The translations under genes were made by a program, and so were the position numbers. The notes beneath the pieces were generated by a model, which was not told the origin of the DNA, made no database searches, and worked only from the letters and a program-made list of their open reading frames with translations. Of a DNA stretch of 64,000 bases, positions 22,612 to 35,500 are shown piece by piece. Origin of the DNA: Polytrichum commune (lineage: Eukaryota > Streptophyta > Polytrichopsida > Polytrichales > Polytrichaceae); NCBI GenBank assembly GCA_950295325.1, contig OX485805.1, positions 40,473,501 through 40,537,500 on the forward strand, written 5' to 3'. Position 1 is the stretch's first letter. Each line of letters opens with the position of its first letter.

Positions 22612-25051
22612 ATGTCCACTTCGGTGAGGCAGAGGTTTAGTTTGTCCCAAGACTATGGTGGGGAGCTGGGGATAGGGCAGGGGGCGCCAACACCTGCCCC
22701 TTTGGCGCCCCCGCCATGGCGTCGAACGGTGGAGAATCTCTTGTGGATAGCAGCTGCCGCTTTCGCAATCTACTATGGCGATTCGCAGCACCATCTCTTT
22801 CATGTCTTTTTCTACGACCCACGTATACGCAGGTAAATAAAAAATCTTCTGCACACATAACCCTGGAAGCTAAGAGAGAATTTCTTCACCGATTACGTAG
22901 AACGTTCGCACTGTGGAGGTTTAGGCATCCATTGGGCACCGTGTGTCTCTCAATTTCGGCTAAGAGTGCTCGTTTGACAGATTATGGAGGCTAATTGACA
23001 CAAAATCTATGGGTGCAACAAATTGGAAACCGCATTCTGTTTTAGGGTTTCAGTGTGATATTTCGGTGAAACAAGTGCTGTCTTTACCTGCGGCGTCAAA
23101 TTGAAGGTTTAGGAGTCAAATTGCAGAGTCTGGATTCTAAATGATATATATCACAAGGTGCAACAAAATGGAAGTCACATTCTTTTTTTAGGGTTTCAGT
23201 GTGATTTGGTCCTTCTCCAAGAGCTGGAGGTTTCTTCGCTTTGTGTGTCGGCTAGTGTTTTGCTTCGAAATTTGGAACTTCTATATATTGCTGTTTTTCT
23301 GCATAAAACATCTTAGAAGCTCAGAGATAATTTTGCATCGATTGTGTAGAATATGTCTGAAATCTGGAAATGCCCTGGAAGTCTGATGTTTCTGCAGATG
23401 TTAAGTAGCAGTAGATAGTAACTTATTGCATCGATTGGGCACAATGTGTCTCTTGATTTTGTCAGAGAATTCCTATTTGAAAGATTTGAGTCCACGCAGT
23501 AAATTTAAAGAAGTTAAATGTGGAGTCTTGATTCTCATTGACGCAAATATATCGGTGCAGCAAGATATAACTCACATTCTGTTCTAGTGTTCCAACGCGA
23601 TTTTGTGGTGAAACAAGTCCTTGTTGTGTTGTGCAGGATACCATTTCAACTGGGTTTAGTAGGTTTAATAATAAATACGGGAATCTTCATCTACTTGGCT
23701 GTTTATTTACGCCACATTCTTAAAACGGAGGAGAAATGGGAACTCATTGCTCCTGCTGCCATTCCGTCTGCCACCCTTATTGCTTTATTGTCATTCTTAT
23801 TGTAAGTTTAACCAAACTGCATCTCAATGTTTCACACTGTTTTCTTCTGATTGTTTTTTGTTGGAACTCTCTTCTCACAATTGGATGTTTGGTACTCCAA
23901 ATCAAGTTCAAAATGCTTTTGGTTAGTTTCCAAGAGTCTCAAGACTGTTCACCTGATGTGCCTACTTTGTTGGTTGCTGACAGATTTTCGATTGCACTCT
24001 GGCCAATTTGGGGCTTCTTGACTCTTCCTTTGCTGGTGAGTTGTTACCTATCTTTCCACTTAATTTCTTCCTTGAATCTTGATTTTGATGCAGCATGTTA
24101 TTACATTCCAATTCTGCAATACTAGGTTATGAAAGAAAAATTTAGGTATCGTGTGCCTGCTACTTTCCATGAGCATGTAAGGTAGATAGGTCTTAAATGG
24201 CCACTTTTCTCTGACTAGGCCGCTTCTCCTAGGATATGAAACATGTTACTAGTTCAAGCATTGAGATGGTTAGGAAATCCAAATTGAGGCCGTAGCCAAT
24301 TTTCCTCGTAATTTTTGGAGCTCATATGAATATCTTACTCATTATCATAGTGAAGATTCTTGTGCTCATCAAATGGTCAGATAGGGTCCCCCCAATTATG
24401 TTGACTATTGAGCCTAGAATGGTTTTCATATTTTTTTAGCACGTAATCTAATTTCCATCAAACAGATGTCTTTTTGGTGTCTGTTCTTGGAGCCACACCT
24501 AACCAATACCACTGAAAAGTAGTTGTTCATTTACGTGAAGTAGCTGAAGTAGACACGTTACCTTACTCAATTGTGGACCCTGCACTATTTTACATAGAGA
24601 TTTCCCCTGCATCAAACTCCAGTGGAATTGTTGATGTTATGAACTAGTTAATGCATGCGAGGAGCCTAGTACAGCCGAAGGCATGATGATGTGTCCATTA
24701 CCAGATGTGTGGTCATGCCATGGTAGGATCATCCATTATAGGTGATAATGTACCTCCTCGTATCCCAATCAGAGATGGACACATCAGCAAATCGCTTTAC
24801 TGACCACTACAAACCTGGAGTTGTTGTCAGTATACAGAGCTTCATCTTTGACATTCTGAATGTGCCGTGGTTCATGTACCAACCTCTGAAGGTGTATTTT
24901 GATTTTCTCTAGGCTTTTGAGTCACAGTTCACATATTCACATTTGTTTTGTATTTTGGTTGCAGTTTACCCTATTCATGGCGTTTGTCGTGATTTCGCCC
25001 TACCTTCCACCCTACGCGAGGGCAGATGGAGAATCACTCCGCTCTGATTGA
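22612..25051 (+). CDS. TMEM128-like four-helix membrane protein (174 aa)
   Basis: Four exons, 22612-22832, 23637-23801, 23984-24035 and 24965-25051, have GT-AG introns whose phases match (split codons AG|G and TT|A), giving 174 aa. Human TMEM128 is about 165 aa. A soluble Pro-rich N-terminus (GAPTPAPLAPPPW) is followed by four hydrophobic segments: ENLLWIAAAAFAIYYGD (~41-57), LGLVGLIINTGIFIYLAVYL (~79-98), then a loop HILKTEEKWELIAPAA, PSATLIALLSFLLFSIALWP, and LTLPLLFTLFMAFVVISPYL. The W-P-(I/V)-W-x-FLT-LL-FTLFM motif spanning exons 3-4 is typical of TMEM128 family members. The biochemical function of the family is not established; an endomembrane location is the usual assumption. Start chosen as the first ATG of the exon-1 frame. 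Confidence 0.8.
22856..23636 (+). repeat. Internally duplicated intron 1 of the TMEM128-like gene
   Basis: Two diverged copies (about 22856-23110 and 23305-23636) share GGAAGCTAAGAGAGAATTT with TAGAAGCTCAGAGATAATTT, then ATTGGGCACCGTGTGTCTCT with ATTGGGCACAATGTGTCTCT, then CACATTCTGTT and TTTCGGTGAAACAAGT with TTGTGGTGAAACAAGT. A third partial copy (about 23145-23210) carries CAAGGTGCAACAAAATGG and AGGGTTTCAGTGTGATT. The true acceptor (GTGCAG at 23631-23636) lies in the last copy. Confidence 0.7.
24230..24520 (+). repeat. Interspersed repeat family R1, copy 2 (intron 3 of the TMEM128-like gene)
   Basis: It matches 2341-2620: CGCTTCTCCTAGGATATGAA, TCGTAATTTTTGGAGCTCAT, GTGAAGATTCTTGTGCTCAT and GATGTCTTTTTGGTG. 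It lies wholly within the 929-bp third intron. Confidence 0.6.
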
Positions 25052-27084
25052 GGTTTGGGGAGGTTGACACAGAGTAGAACCCAGTACCAACTTTAGGAAA
25101 TGCTGTCAAATGCACCCTTAAAGAGTCCTATGTGTATGATGGTGCTTTTTGACAGGTCCATGCACTTTTGTGCACGAGTATATATTAAGGTGGAGTAGGC
25201 TTGAAACAAACACTATTGCTTGAAATGGACACTTTCTTCTACTGATCTGGTCTTGAAGATGTCTTCAAGTGGGCTAATCCAAACAAGGAACATGAGGGTT
25301 GATCTTGCTTATTTTTGAGTCGTGCTTAATAATTTCTGAACTGTTGAATTGCCCCTCAGAGACTTCCTTGTATCATTGTTCAATTCCTTACAGGAGGGAC
25401 CCCTAGCATAGAATTCTTTTGACCACAAACGGAAGAACAAAGGGCCATCCTAGCCATTATGAAGGCTGACTTTGATATGTAATGGGAGGTGACTTTGCTA
25501 TTTGTGGTATGGTTTTCTCCATATTTGCCAGCTTGGATAATGGTTCCAGCTTTTGGCAAAGGGTTGGCATTGCACTCTAAACAAGATCGATGGGCCTTAT
25601 TTGGTTACTTCTGCTGGTTGCTACCATATACTAGGATTTCGTGAGGTTAAAATTTTTGTGCATCCACAAATGTATCTGAAGAAGCTAGTATCTATCACAT
25701 AATGTTTTGGAGCCAATCTTGAATTGCTGTGAAGTGTCCAAGTCCATTGACAGTGAGTCATAAGGTCACAATTGTCCCCCCAATTACATTGACAATTGGC
25801 ACCTAACCAACCACCACTCAAATATAGGTATCCAATTAAGATACACAACTGATGCCCCTTCCCCACTTGACATTAGCAAATAACCAAAGACTTCCCTAAA
25901 ACCCGGGTAAAGCTCCCTCGGTTATAACGGACACGTCCGGCTAACCCAATGCACCTACAAGAACTTGCTCCGGAGATTTCTAAGTAGCTTTTAGTTAAGT
26001 AGCTTTCACACATGTTCATTGTTTTATCTACCAACCAATGAATGTTGGATAGTTTTTGTCCCATTCCCAAATGCCTCAATACTTACCATCGGTTTTTGTT
26101 AATGGAGCTCCTCGTGCCCTCATAGCTAAGACTAAAAGCAACCAATCACAAGAGCGGGAGGCAACACTTTTAGAGGTCCTACATTCTCGCCTCATGTCTA
26201 GGTACTGATGGGAGGGTCGGTAGTTTTAGCTTAAAACTCCACTTTTAAGCCATGCCACATCATTTGCCAACTAGGCTCGGCACTAGATAATGTTGATGGT
26301 GTGAACGCTCATTTTTAAGAACCCACTTTTAGGCTTAGCTAATGTCAAGTGGGGAGGGGGCCTTATGCAAGCCCTATGCACGCAATTATAAGACCCCCAC
26401 CTAATAGTATGCTACCTAGTAATCATGGGCTTCTTGTAATACAACAAACAAATGCTGACATTTGAGGCCACAATGTACAAAATTATGGTGTAGATTATGG
26501 CTAAGGAGCAACAGTAAGCACAACAGTAAGCAGAATTTAGTGTGAAATGCTAAACCACCATGGATTTTACTACAAACTTTCGTTATGCCCTTTTCTTCTT
26601 TTTGAAGGCTGGGACCAATAACATAATGCATATGAGAGTAAAAAGCAATCCTCTACCATCAAGTACAATGAATGAATGAAATTGCTTTTTAAGTTTGGGA
26701 AGCCAAAAGGCTAATGGGAAGCCCAAAGGCTAATAAACAACTAAATAGCTACTCTTCCTGATTGTTTACCACAAGCCCTTAGGTCAAATAAATTTGTGAA
26801 CCCCTGCTGCTCAAAAGGGATAGCTTTAGGAGACATTTCAGGTGATCTGTCAAATGGTACGACTCAAATGGTGAGTACCAGGGGTTCCTGGTGGAGAACC
26901 CCTTTTAATAGTAGTCACATTTGATATCTTAATACTGATAACAAAAATATAGTTTATGCAATCTTGACTTTGAGTCTTCAGCCTTAGTGATTTGAGGTCA
27001 ATGGATCATAGCTGAGGTACAAGAGCAGAACGTTGAAATTGTTGGACCTAAGTTACTGATAGAAGTGAGACAGGAGGAATAGTA
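25052..27084. other. Convergent intergenic region between the TMEM128-like gene and CPSF73-I
   Basis: Both neighbouring genes end here (plus-strand stop at 25051, minus-strand stop at 27085), so it should hold two 3' UTRs. Apart from the ~511-bp TIR element at 25852-26362 and R1-like sequence at about 25640-25845, no gene or RNA was seen. The short frames present have no support. Confidence 0.6.
25852..26362 (+). mobile_element. ~511-bp non-autonomous TIR element, family T1 copy 1
   Basis: The left end ATGCCCCTTCCCCACTTGAC is mirrored by the right end GTCAAGTGGGGAGGGGGC, continuing inward as ATTAGC / GCTAAT. The same element occurs in the opposite orientation at 55314-55835. Shared internal blocks include GACTAAAAGCAACCAATCAC, GTGCCCTCATAGCTAAG, CATGCCACATCATTTGCCAA and CTAAAAGTGTT-type inverted segments. 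There is no transposase, so this is a DNA transposon derivative or long MITE. I could not fix a target duplication with confidence. Confidence 0.75.
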
Positions 27085-30000
27085 TTAAGCATCTAAAGGA
27101 TACAGAGCCGTTTGTATTCTGCGAAGGGCAACCTTGATGCGTTCTTTCAGATTTTCATCCTTACACTCAATGCCTTTCTTGGCATGATCTACAGTTGCTA
27201 CAATGCCATCCACATTCACTGTCAAAACCTGTTGCTTCTCATCAAGGCTCACATCTCCAAACAAAGATACTAGCAGAGAATGGACTATCTTAATCTCATC
27301 TTTCTCTAACTTCGCTTCCTTTGCTCGTACCCCTCCTCCAAACATGGACTGGGAATCGAGTTTCAAAATCATGGCAACGACTGAGTCGGCAACCATATCA
27401 CTGATAGGGTCAGATACCCACTGCAAAATCACATAGTCGGCTCCTTCATGAGTGACTGTGAGGTTGCCATGAATTTTGAGAGTTGGACTATCTGCTTTTG
27501 CAACAGCTTCAACCTGTTCATACATCTGCTGTAATCGATGACGCAGCACTGTGAAGGTGCCCTTGTAAGGCACAGATTGCCGTTGCATCACGCTCCCTGT
27601 TGATAACTGAGTGAAACTGTGAAGATCATCAGGAGACATAAGCTGGTAAGTGAATCCTTTGCGTACCAGCAAGCCGCTCACAATGTCTCCTTCCTTGGGC
27701 GGCTTCTCTGCTAACCGCCCAACTGCCTTGGCAATCTTCTCTCCTTTGAAGAACATTTCAACTGTTTGGCAATTCTTAGGTGAAAGAACCTTCACATTCT
27801 GATCAGCAAATTGTGTAATAAGCTTTGCTTTCAACCGTCCCATCTCATTAGCCTCTCCATGGACCAGAATGATGTTAGGTGGCCTCAACTCCTGAAGAAA
27901 ATTGCTTGTTTGGTGGAAATCTGCATGAGCTGAGAATGAGATGTAATGCACTCTCATATTAAGAGGTACTACGAGGCCGCTAAGGAGAGTTACTTCCTTG
28001 GGTTCATTCATGATTAGTTTTGCAAGAGTTCCTTCAACCACATAGCCAGGGATGACACATGAGTTTTTCTTGTCTTGGCACCATATATCAAAGAGCTGTC
28101 TTGATAGCCCACTCTGCAGACCTCCAGGAGAGGCCATAACAACTGCTGGGCCAACATCCTCAAAATCATCAATACTCTTGAGAGCTTGAATGTGCTTGAA
28201 GTCAAATGGGTTTGATAGCTGTTGCCAGAAGTGACAGCACACTAGTGAGAGTGGACATTTGTAGGCCAAGGAGCAGGACAAAATACATGTACATTGAGTG
28301 GCAATGACTTGAAAATCAAGGTAGCATAACTAAAGACGAACCAGCAGCTTAATAAGCTAAGCAGATGAGTAGTAGAAGCAAAGAAAGAGAAGAAGTAATG
28401 CATTTGAAAACAGACATCAAATTGACAACATCCATGCTCATGTCATCTTTCTGTGCTAATAATTTCCAGTACAGTTGCAAACTCTGACGAATGATGGACT
28501 GTTTTGAAACAAAAGGCATTATGTGTTAACAAGCTTTGTATGATATTGTACCTCAAACTGCTTTTGGATGCGCTCGTTCATTGCATTTATGTATGTCTGA
28601 TACACTGCCATACATTTCTTTGCCAAAGGAGATGCGTAGTAAATAGGGATATGCTGAAGCTCAGGGTGGGCTTCCCAATATTCATCTAGAATGAGAAGTA
28701 ACTCTTGAGCTCGTCCAAGTGCAAAGGCAGGTATAAGAACCTTACCGCCCTGTACAAAATTGTTTGGTTGTTACTTCATGTGTATAAGCAACAGACTTCA
28801 AATCACCATCATGAAACTGTTCACACTGTACTAGACAAGTGGTATACAAAAAGATGGACATACATATCTTATAGAGCTTATTATCTCAATTACCTCTCAA
28901 TTGACTTTTAGAAACGACAAGAGCTTCACTCACATTGATTCCTATCAAATTTATCAGAATTGTAAAACCATCAGAAAATAAAACCTGATGCAATGAGCAA
29001 GCTTCCATTTCAAAAATAGAGAGTAGCACAGTAAATTTCCATTAAGTTTCTTGTCTCACAAGCAACTTGTGCATGAAGTGCATGATTAAGTACCTGACTG
29101 ACAGTTTGAGCAACAGTATCTGTAAACCTTCTCTCTCTCATGGCTCGTGGCTGGTGAATTTGCACGCCGTATGTTGATTCTATAATACAAACATCTGGTG
29201 AAAAGTTTGGCATTTCAGCGGCACGTAGATGTCTGTCTTCCTCACAAGAATAATCCCCAGTGTAGAGCACCCGCATGCCAGCTATATCCACCATGAACAT
29301 GGCTGCACCCAGTACGTGACCAGCTGTGTAACACCAGAAGCGGATCCCATTTACTTCCATAGTTTGATGAAAATCAATGACCTGGAGAAAATAAGATGCA
29401 AAAACAAGAGTCAGTAATTTCTACCACTTTGCCTTTCTAAGCAAATTTTGATGCATTCCAGAAGAAGAGTTAATGTGAAATAAAGATTACTGAACAATGG
29501 ACTGCTGAGACTAGATGATGAAGACATTCACACCCCAAGCCCATTGTCCAGGTAGAGAGCATTATTTAATCAGGGACCAGAAGGTGCACAGAGACGCAGA
29601 AGATCTGGGAGGAAGACAGGCACTAACATATAGAAATATCTGCACTGCACAAAAACATGCTTACCTCAATTTTCTCCATTGTGCGAGCTATATCCTGTTC
29701 ATCATATAGCATGTCCTCCACAGAAACTTTACTGATCTTCACAAAATCTGATAACAGAAGCTTGTAGATTGCCTTTGTTGCATGTGTCATGAATACTCTC
29801 CCCTTAAAGTTTGTCTGACCATACAGCAACCCAAATAATTGACTGTAAGCATAAGTTTATCAAAGCTTTATTAGACAAGTGAGGATTTACAGACCAATTG
29901 CTCTGTCTAATTTGTCTGCCAACGTTCGACACAAGAGCGCATGCCTCTTGTAAGTCAACAGCAAAAAAGGTGAAGTGGTATTCTCACCTTCTCGAGGAAG

Positions 30001-30769
30001 TAAGGCAGTGATGCACAGTGGTCGAGATGAAAACTGCACATGTTAGGACAATCAGTCAGCAACTTATGCATTTTTTCCATGACGTTTCTAGATACTTAAA
30101 AGGTTACAGCCTGATACACCTCAGAAGCCTCCAGAGAGGGGCTTCACAGGGAGATTGACTGTAAGAGAATCAGATCACTGGGCTCCACAATGTTGAATTC
30201 CTCATTTTGAATGACAAGTTTCAATATTCTAGGGCAAAGAACTCACTTATTCATTACATAATGACATTCATGCTACCGTAACTATTAAGCAGAGAAAACA
30301 ACAAATGAAATGGAAGAGATATGTAGGTGATGAATGAGCTCACTGCGTCACAAGGAGAACATCAATACTGATGGGGTCTATTTCATCAAAGTAGGGAAGA
30401 GCTGCCATGCCAGAATAGCCAGGGTGGATTCCACAATCAAACTGCACAGAAGAATCAAGACAACCATGACACCATCAGCATTTCAATTGTGTCAATGCAA
30501 GTGCCTCTAAGGCACCAAAATATGCACTCTTATCCAACTGCCAAGAGCATGCATATTGACAAGCGAGAAGCAAGATTTCTGATGGCTGCATTGACAAAAT
30601 GTAATTTCCTAAACATCCTACAACTGCGTTGAGGAAGTACCAAGACAGTCTTGCCCTTGTAGGTCATATAAACACATGAACGCCCCACTTCGTTACCCGC
30701 ACCTAAGGGGGTGACCTCAAGTTTGTCCCCCTCTACTTTGACCACCATTGAATCTTTGCGCTTCAACAT
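27085..30769 (-). CDS. CPSF73-I: Cleavage and polyadenylation specificity factor 73 kDa subunit I (680 aa)
   Basis: Seven minus-strand exons: 30641-30769, 30344-30441, 29988-30033, 29665-29814, 29094-29381, 28552-28749 and 27085-28218. All have GT-AG sites with matching phases. The 680 aa compare with about 690 in Arabidopsis. This is the metallo-beta-lactamase/beta-CASP endonuclease that cuts pre-mRNA at the poly(A) site within nuclear CPSF. Zinc ligands are visible: HFHLDH (H76, H78, D80, H81), GH at H163, GD at D184, SAHAD (H401) and HGEAN (H423). The HFHLDH motif is split by an intron (CA|T). The beta-CASP region spans about residues 230-400, and the C-terminal CPSF73 domain follows. [11 protein letters not shown] has Cys where Arg is usual. 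The start is the first ATG in exon 1. The frame stays open upstream to a possible acceptor (ATCTCAG), so a few extra N-terminal residues or a 5' UTR intron are possible. Confidence 0.95.
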
Positions 30770-32577
30770 TGCGTTCAATAACCACGCAGCCTGAGATCAT
30801 GAGCATACATTTTACAGGAAAAGCAAATAAGTACAAGGTTGAACTTGCTCCTGAAAGCTTGAAAATCTCCACATCGCCCACCTAAGCCCTTTAAAGAACA
30901 AGTGAAGTCCGCAAGGAACTGAAAGAAACGACGAGCAATTTCATCATCCGAGTGGTGTATGTGAAATTCATATAAAATTGCACCCTCCCTCGGTGTAAAC
31001 CCCTGCCTAAAACTCCTGGACCTGAAACAAACTGCCTAAAAAATTGCTGCAGAGCATCCATGAACCTCGAGAACAGCTTCACTCTTCCTGACGTTGCAGC
31101 CGAGAAAGTGATGGGTACAAATTCCGCAAACGCACCTTACCCGAGAAAAAAACTCTTCACTGTCCGTGAATGGTTCTTTCAACTACCCGCAAGTTTGTCG
31201 AGACATTCGCTCGACATTTTTGATCCTTCACCTCAACTACAAAAATCTGTATGCAACACTAACCCCCCGCGTTATGACCTACAGAAGCTCAAATTCCCAG
31301 AACCCATAAAATGCACTTACAGAAACTGAAGAGTTTCGCAATAAGAAAAACACTTCCACCAATACCAATACTGACGCCTACAGAGACCTCAACCAAAACA
31401 ACTCCAGAATTATCGTATTGTCCACACTCCGTCGAACTTAAACCCCTACAATATGAGTTTTGGGTGCAAAACCTGAAAACCCTAATAATCCAGCTGCACG
31501 GAGTTGATCGCTCCACCATACGCATTACATAAACCAAGGGCAAGAGGCTTCGTCGTGGATGTGAAAATTATCGAAGGACATGTTGAATCCTGCTCGGAGA
31601 TTTTTGGGTGCATTTGGCATAAAAGTAATTAAGAAACCCTAGTAGGCCATTGCCATACCCAAAGTCACAGAAGAGAGCTCCTGTGCAAGATACAAGTAAT
31701 AACACAAGTAATGTAGCTCGGTAATTTTCAAACTTAACCCTGACTCCGCGCGGTTGAATGTATTGATGGATGAAAACAGTGTGGATGAACGTTGGCCGCG
31801 AGGTTTATATTTGGCCTATGTATAGCCTCGGAGCACCAAATCCCAAAAAACGTCTGCAATCTAACGTATGTGTAGGAAGGAATGCTCCGAACATGACGTT
31901 TTTCTTGAGATGAGAGAGCTGTAACCGTCTCGAGAGGAAGAAGAAAAAAACCCACTGCAGTTTTTGGTGCAGTTTTCACGGTGTAAATGCTAACTTAGTG
32001 GCGGCAATGTCAGAAGTTATGCATACCCATTTGAGAAACAATTCGCAGGATTCAGGAGAGACAGAGGCAAGTTTCAAGTTGCAGAATGTCAGCTGCAGAA
32101 ATGGAGGCAAAGAAGGAAGGAATGAAAGCACGCAGTACTCGTATGGTTCCATCTAATGTACACAGCAGGTTGTGCGAGGATTAAGCGTGGTTTAAGTGAG
32201 GGTCAACCTACTGCTCTGTGTCTCCATGCGTAAGAAGCTTATAGGAATTTCGGAGCACCTGAAACAGAAGAGCACGTGGCAGAGATTCTCACCAGGAATC
32301 TGAGGCTAACCCTCCAATGCACGTAACTTAGTTCCTTAGAAACCTTGGGTTATAACTTAGTGAGCAAGGCATAGGAAGGCAGAGGTCATAAATTCTGGAT
32401 CACATACACACATATGCACAACGGTGGAGAAATCAATATTTGGATAGGAATACATGAAATATTGCATTTCCTATGGTGTATGTAACACTGGCAACAATGT
32501 AGTCGACTTCGGAATCGACATTTCCAACAGTTGTCGGTGCATTATGTAAAAGCCGTGTTGCTGTTGATTGATTACAA
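30770..32577. promoter_or_regulatory. Divergent promoter region between CPSF73-I and ATR
   Basis: The start codons of two head-to-head genes are 1808 bp apart. The interval contains two telo-box motifs (AAACCCTAA at 31477-31485 and AAACCCTA at 31634-31641), which are common in promoters of plant replication and translation genes. A plausible 5'-UTR acceptor for CPSF73-I lies close to 30800 (minus), and TTTCCAACAG at 32521-32530 could be one for ATR. No TATA box position was fixed. Short frames on both strands lack support. Confidence 0.5.
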
Positions 32578-35500
32578 ATGGCGAATCTCTTCGCGCTTCT
32601 GCGTGACTTGGGAGATCACATTGCCAACAAGCGAGATGGCGCTGGGAACAGGCCATATGATAATGAAGCTGTGGAGTCTCGCTTCCGCTCTGTGCTTCCC
32701 AACCTGCTTGAGAGCTATCTTGTTCCTTTCCCAGGTATGCAGACATTCGAACATTTAATAAGGATACGCTTGTGTGTGAATTTGGGATGCAGCCTTTTTC
32801 AAGGTTGCATTATGAGACTTGTTTGTTCCAGAGAGGGTTTTGAGTTTAAGGGTTTAACAATAAATAGAGGAAAAACTGCATCGATTTTTAAATGCACCCT
32901 TCACGTGTTCATTCTGAACTCAGGAGAGTTTAGTTCTCATCAGTACGAGGAGAGGGTTTAGGGTTTAAACTTCAACTCAAGACGATGAAGGCGTGGTCAG
33001 GTCCTATAGAGTCAAGCAATGTGGAGATGGAAGGTAACCGTCATGTTTAGATCAGAAACCGCTGAGATTCAACACATTATAAACCTGCCAGTTTGTAAAT
33101 CAATTGTATGGCTGAACGTTGAGCATGCAGTGAAGGAGCGAGAGATCATGGCCATTTCGAAGCTGCTCTGTCACACAGTTAGGAATTACCCAGGGGTGTT
33201 TTATCATGGCAAGGGTCATTCCGTGATGCCTATCCTGGGCCGCATTATTCCTCTCTTTGCTGAGCCCGATTTGAGGTGAGCCCAAGTGTTCAAGGATTCG
33301 ATTTGTGTGAATTATATCTGGTTTCTTTATTGTGTTGATGATGCCTTTCATTCCAAATTGGAAAAGCAATGCACATTATGAATCTTCTTTGCAAGCAATT
33401 CCTTAAGGCATTTTGCTGCCAGAAAATCCGTGGGTGTATAGTCCTTAGATGGATGTACTTCCATCACTTTCAACATTTTTCTTTCATGACATCTGGCTGC
33501 TGTAATATCATAATATCGTGTTACAGTGAGGTGATTCGGCAATGTTTGATGCCACTGTGAGTCGATTGCAATTATAATATTCTGCACCTGAACTAAGAAC
33601 TATGCCAGCTGCTATCATTCCGTATGTCGTTGATGCTGACAATACACTGTTATTTGTTGATGTTTCTCTATGTTCCATTGTGAGAGTCATTTGAAGGGTG
33701 ACAAACATGTTTTACCTGAATGTAGTCATTTTCAGTTTCTGTAATCTCAGGTGTTGTTGTTATTGTTGTTGGCAGTACACAGCATGGAGGCCTTTTTGAT
33801 ACCTTATGTTCAATGGTTAAGCTTCTCCGTTCTGGCGAGTGGGAGATTTATCGAGAAATTTTTATTGGTGCTATGCTCCTGGTTGAAGGTATGTAAAATT
33901 CCTGTAAGAAATCTGTTTATGAACATAGTGATCAGGCTATATGATTTTGCTGACATATCTATTCCTGATTGGATACGATGAGGTACATTATCACCCGTAA
34001 TGGATTACCATGCCTGACCACTACATCTGGTAATGGACATTTGTCGCCCTGCCTCGGCTGTAGCTGACATGTTGAGTGTATACAAATTGCAGTAGTCTGT
34101 GTTAAGTGGTTGTAAAATCACTGTAAGTCCAATCAAAGTTCCAAGTTCAAGCGTTGATTATTCTCTGCTGCAAATATAATCGATGCCTATCTTTATTTTC
34201 ATGGGTGCAGATCTTTCTTCAGTTGCACTCTTCTATTCCTCTTCAACAACTTTCACAGTTTCTACTACAATTTCCTTACAATGTTACATGGGGGCCTACT
34301 CCAAAATACATGGGAGCTCAGAAGACCCATTGCCGCTGCCTCTGTGTGGTCTTCCTTCTCGTTGGACCCCTTCTCATGGCCCCGGACTGCTGATAGATGT
34401 AACTGGGACACTGAGATGGCAGGCTTTAGCTGAGTGGACTTTAAAGATGCTGACCCTTTACCTAACTGAGGGCGCACTGTATGTTGAGGGACTTTTAACT
34501 TCTTCTTTTATGGCTGCAGTTGGGGCTTTGTTGAGCTATGGAGACAGCCGACTACAGAAGGTCAGTTTTGTTAAAACCAGGTTCCTTCTTATTTATCTCA
34601 TAGAGTTATCATCTAACTCATCATGACTTTTGGTTGGGGAATGATTGGTTTGCATACAACGCGTTCCATGTTACAGTTAGTTTTGGTGCAGGCTTGGAGG
34701 TAGTGTGGAAGTTTGAACAAAGAACATTCTATGTCAGCTCATTTTGGGCAGTTCAAAAGATGCTAAATGAGTCTGGCCTTCAATGAACCTTAAATGGTCT
34801 CTCTTCATTCAAATTCAAACACTATCTTTGAGGATGCACCACAAGTGGAAAGAGTTTTTTGATATTGTATACAAAATAACCAATGAAAAATCATAGGGGA
34901 CCAATTCCCGTTGAAAGTCCCTTTGAGTTGACCAGAACTCTGAAGTAATGCTGTAAGGTTGGGTGGTTTGGGTGTTATTGATGTTCTACATTCTACAAGC
35001 GCACTATACCACATTAATGCTAACCTAGACAACTACACTATGTGCTTAGTGTTAGGCAAGATACTTCCTGAAACCTACAGCACAACTTTATCCTGTTATT
35101 ATGCATCCTATGAAGGTGTAGACTCATGAACATGAACATAATGAGTTAATGTTAGTGCATGCAGGCCTGCTTTGAGTTGGTGTGCGCTGCAACTTCTGTG
35201 ATGGATGCGGAAGTTGTTCCTGTCAAAAAATTCATACTCTCATTGATTTCTGTTCTGTCTCATCTCAACGGCCAGTGTTCGGCCTTCAGGTACCTATAAT
35301 GATTTAGGTTGTTTGTGTAATGTCTGTTTCTAACATTCCCAAGTGGCCTTGAACTCCAAGCACTCAAAAGAAGCCTTTCTGCTACATTGTTTGAATGGGA
35401 GTTTCTGATGCTATCCACTTCCAATTGTTATGAGACTCTCTATGGTTGTGGCGTTGAGCTGACCCAACAAAGTGTTTTGACTATGACAGGTCTGCTGCTT

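Noticed and set aside
32578-32961. 127-aa frame as a separate gene
   Set aside because: It is ATR exon 1 read into intron 1; a GTATGC donor at 32735 joins in phase to the conserved exon 2.
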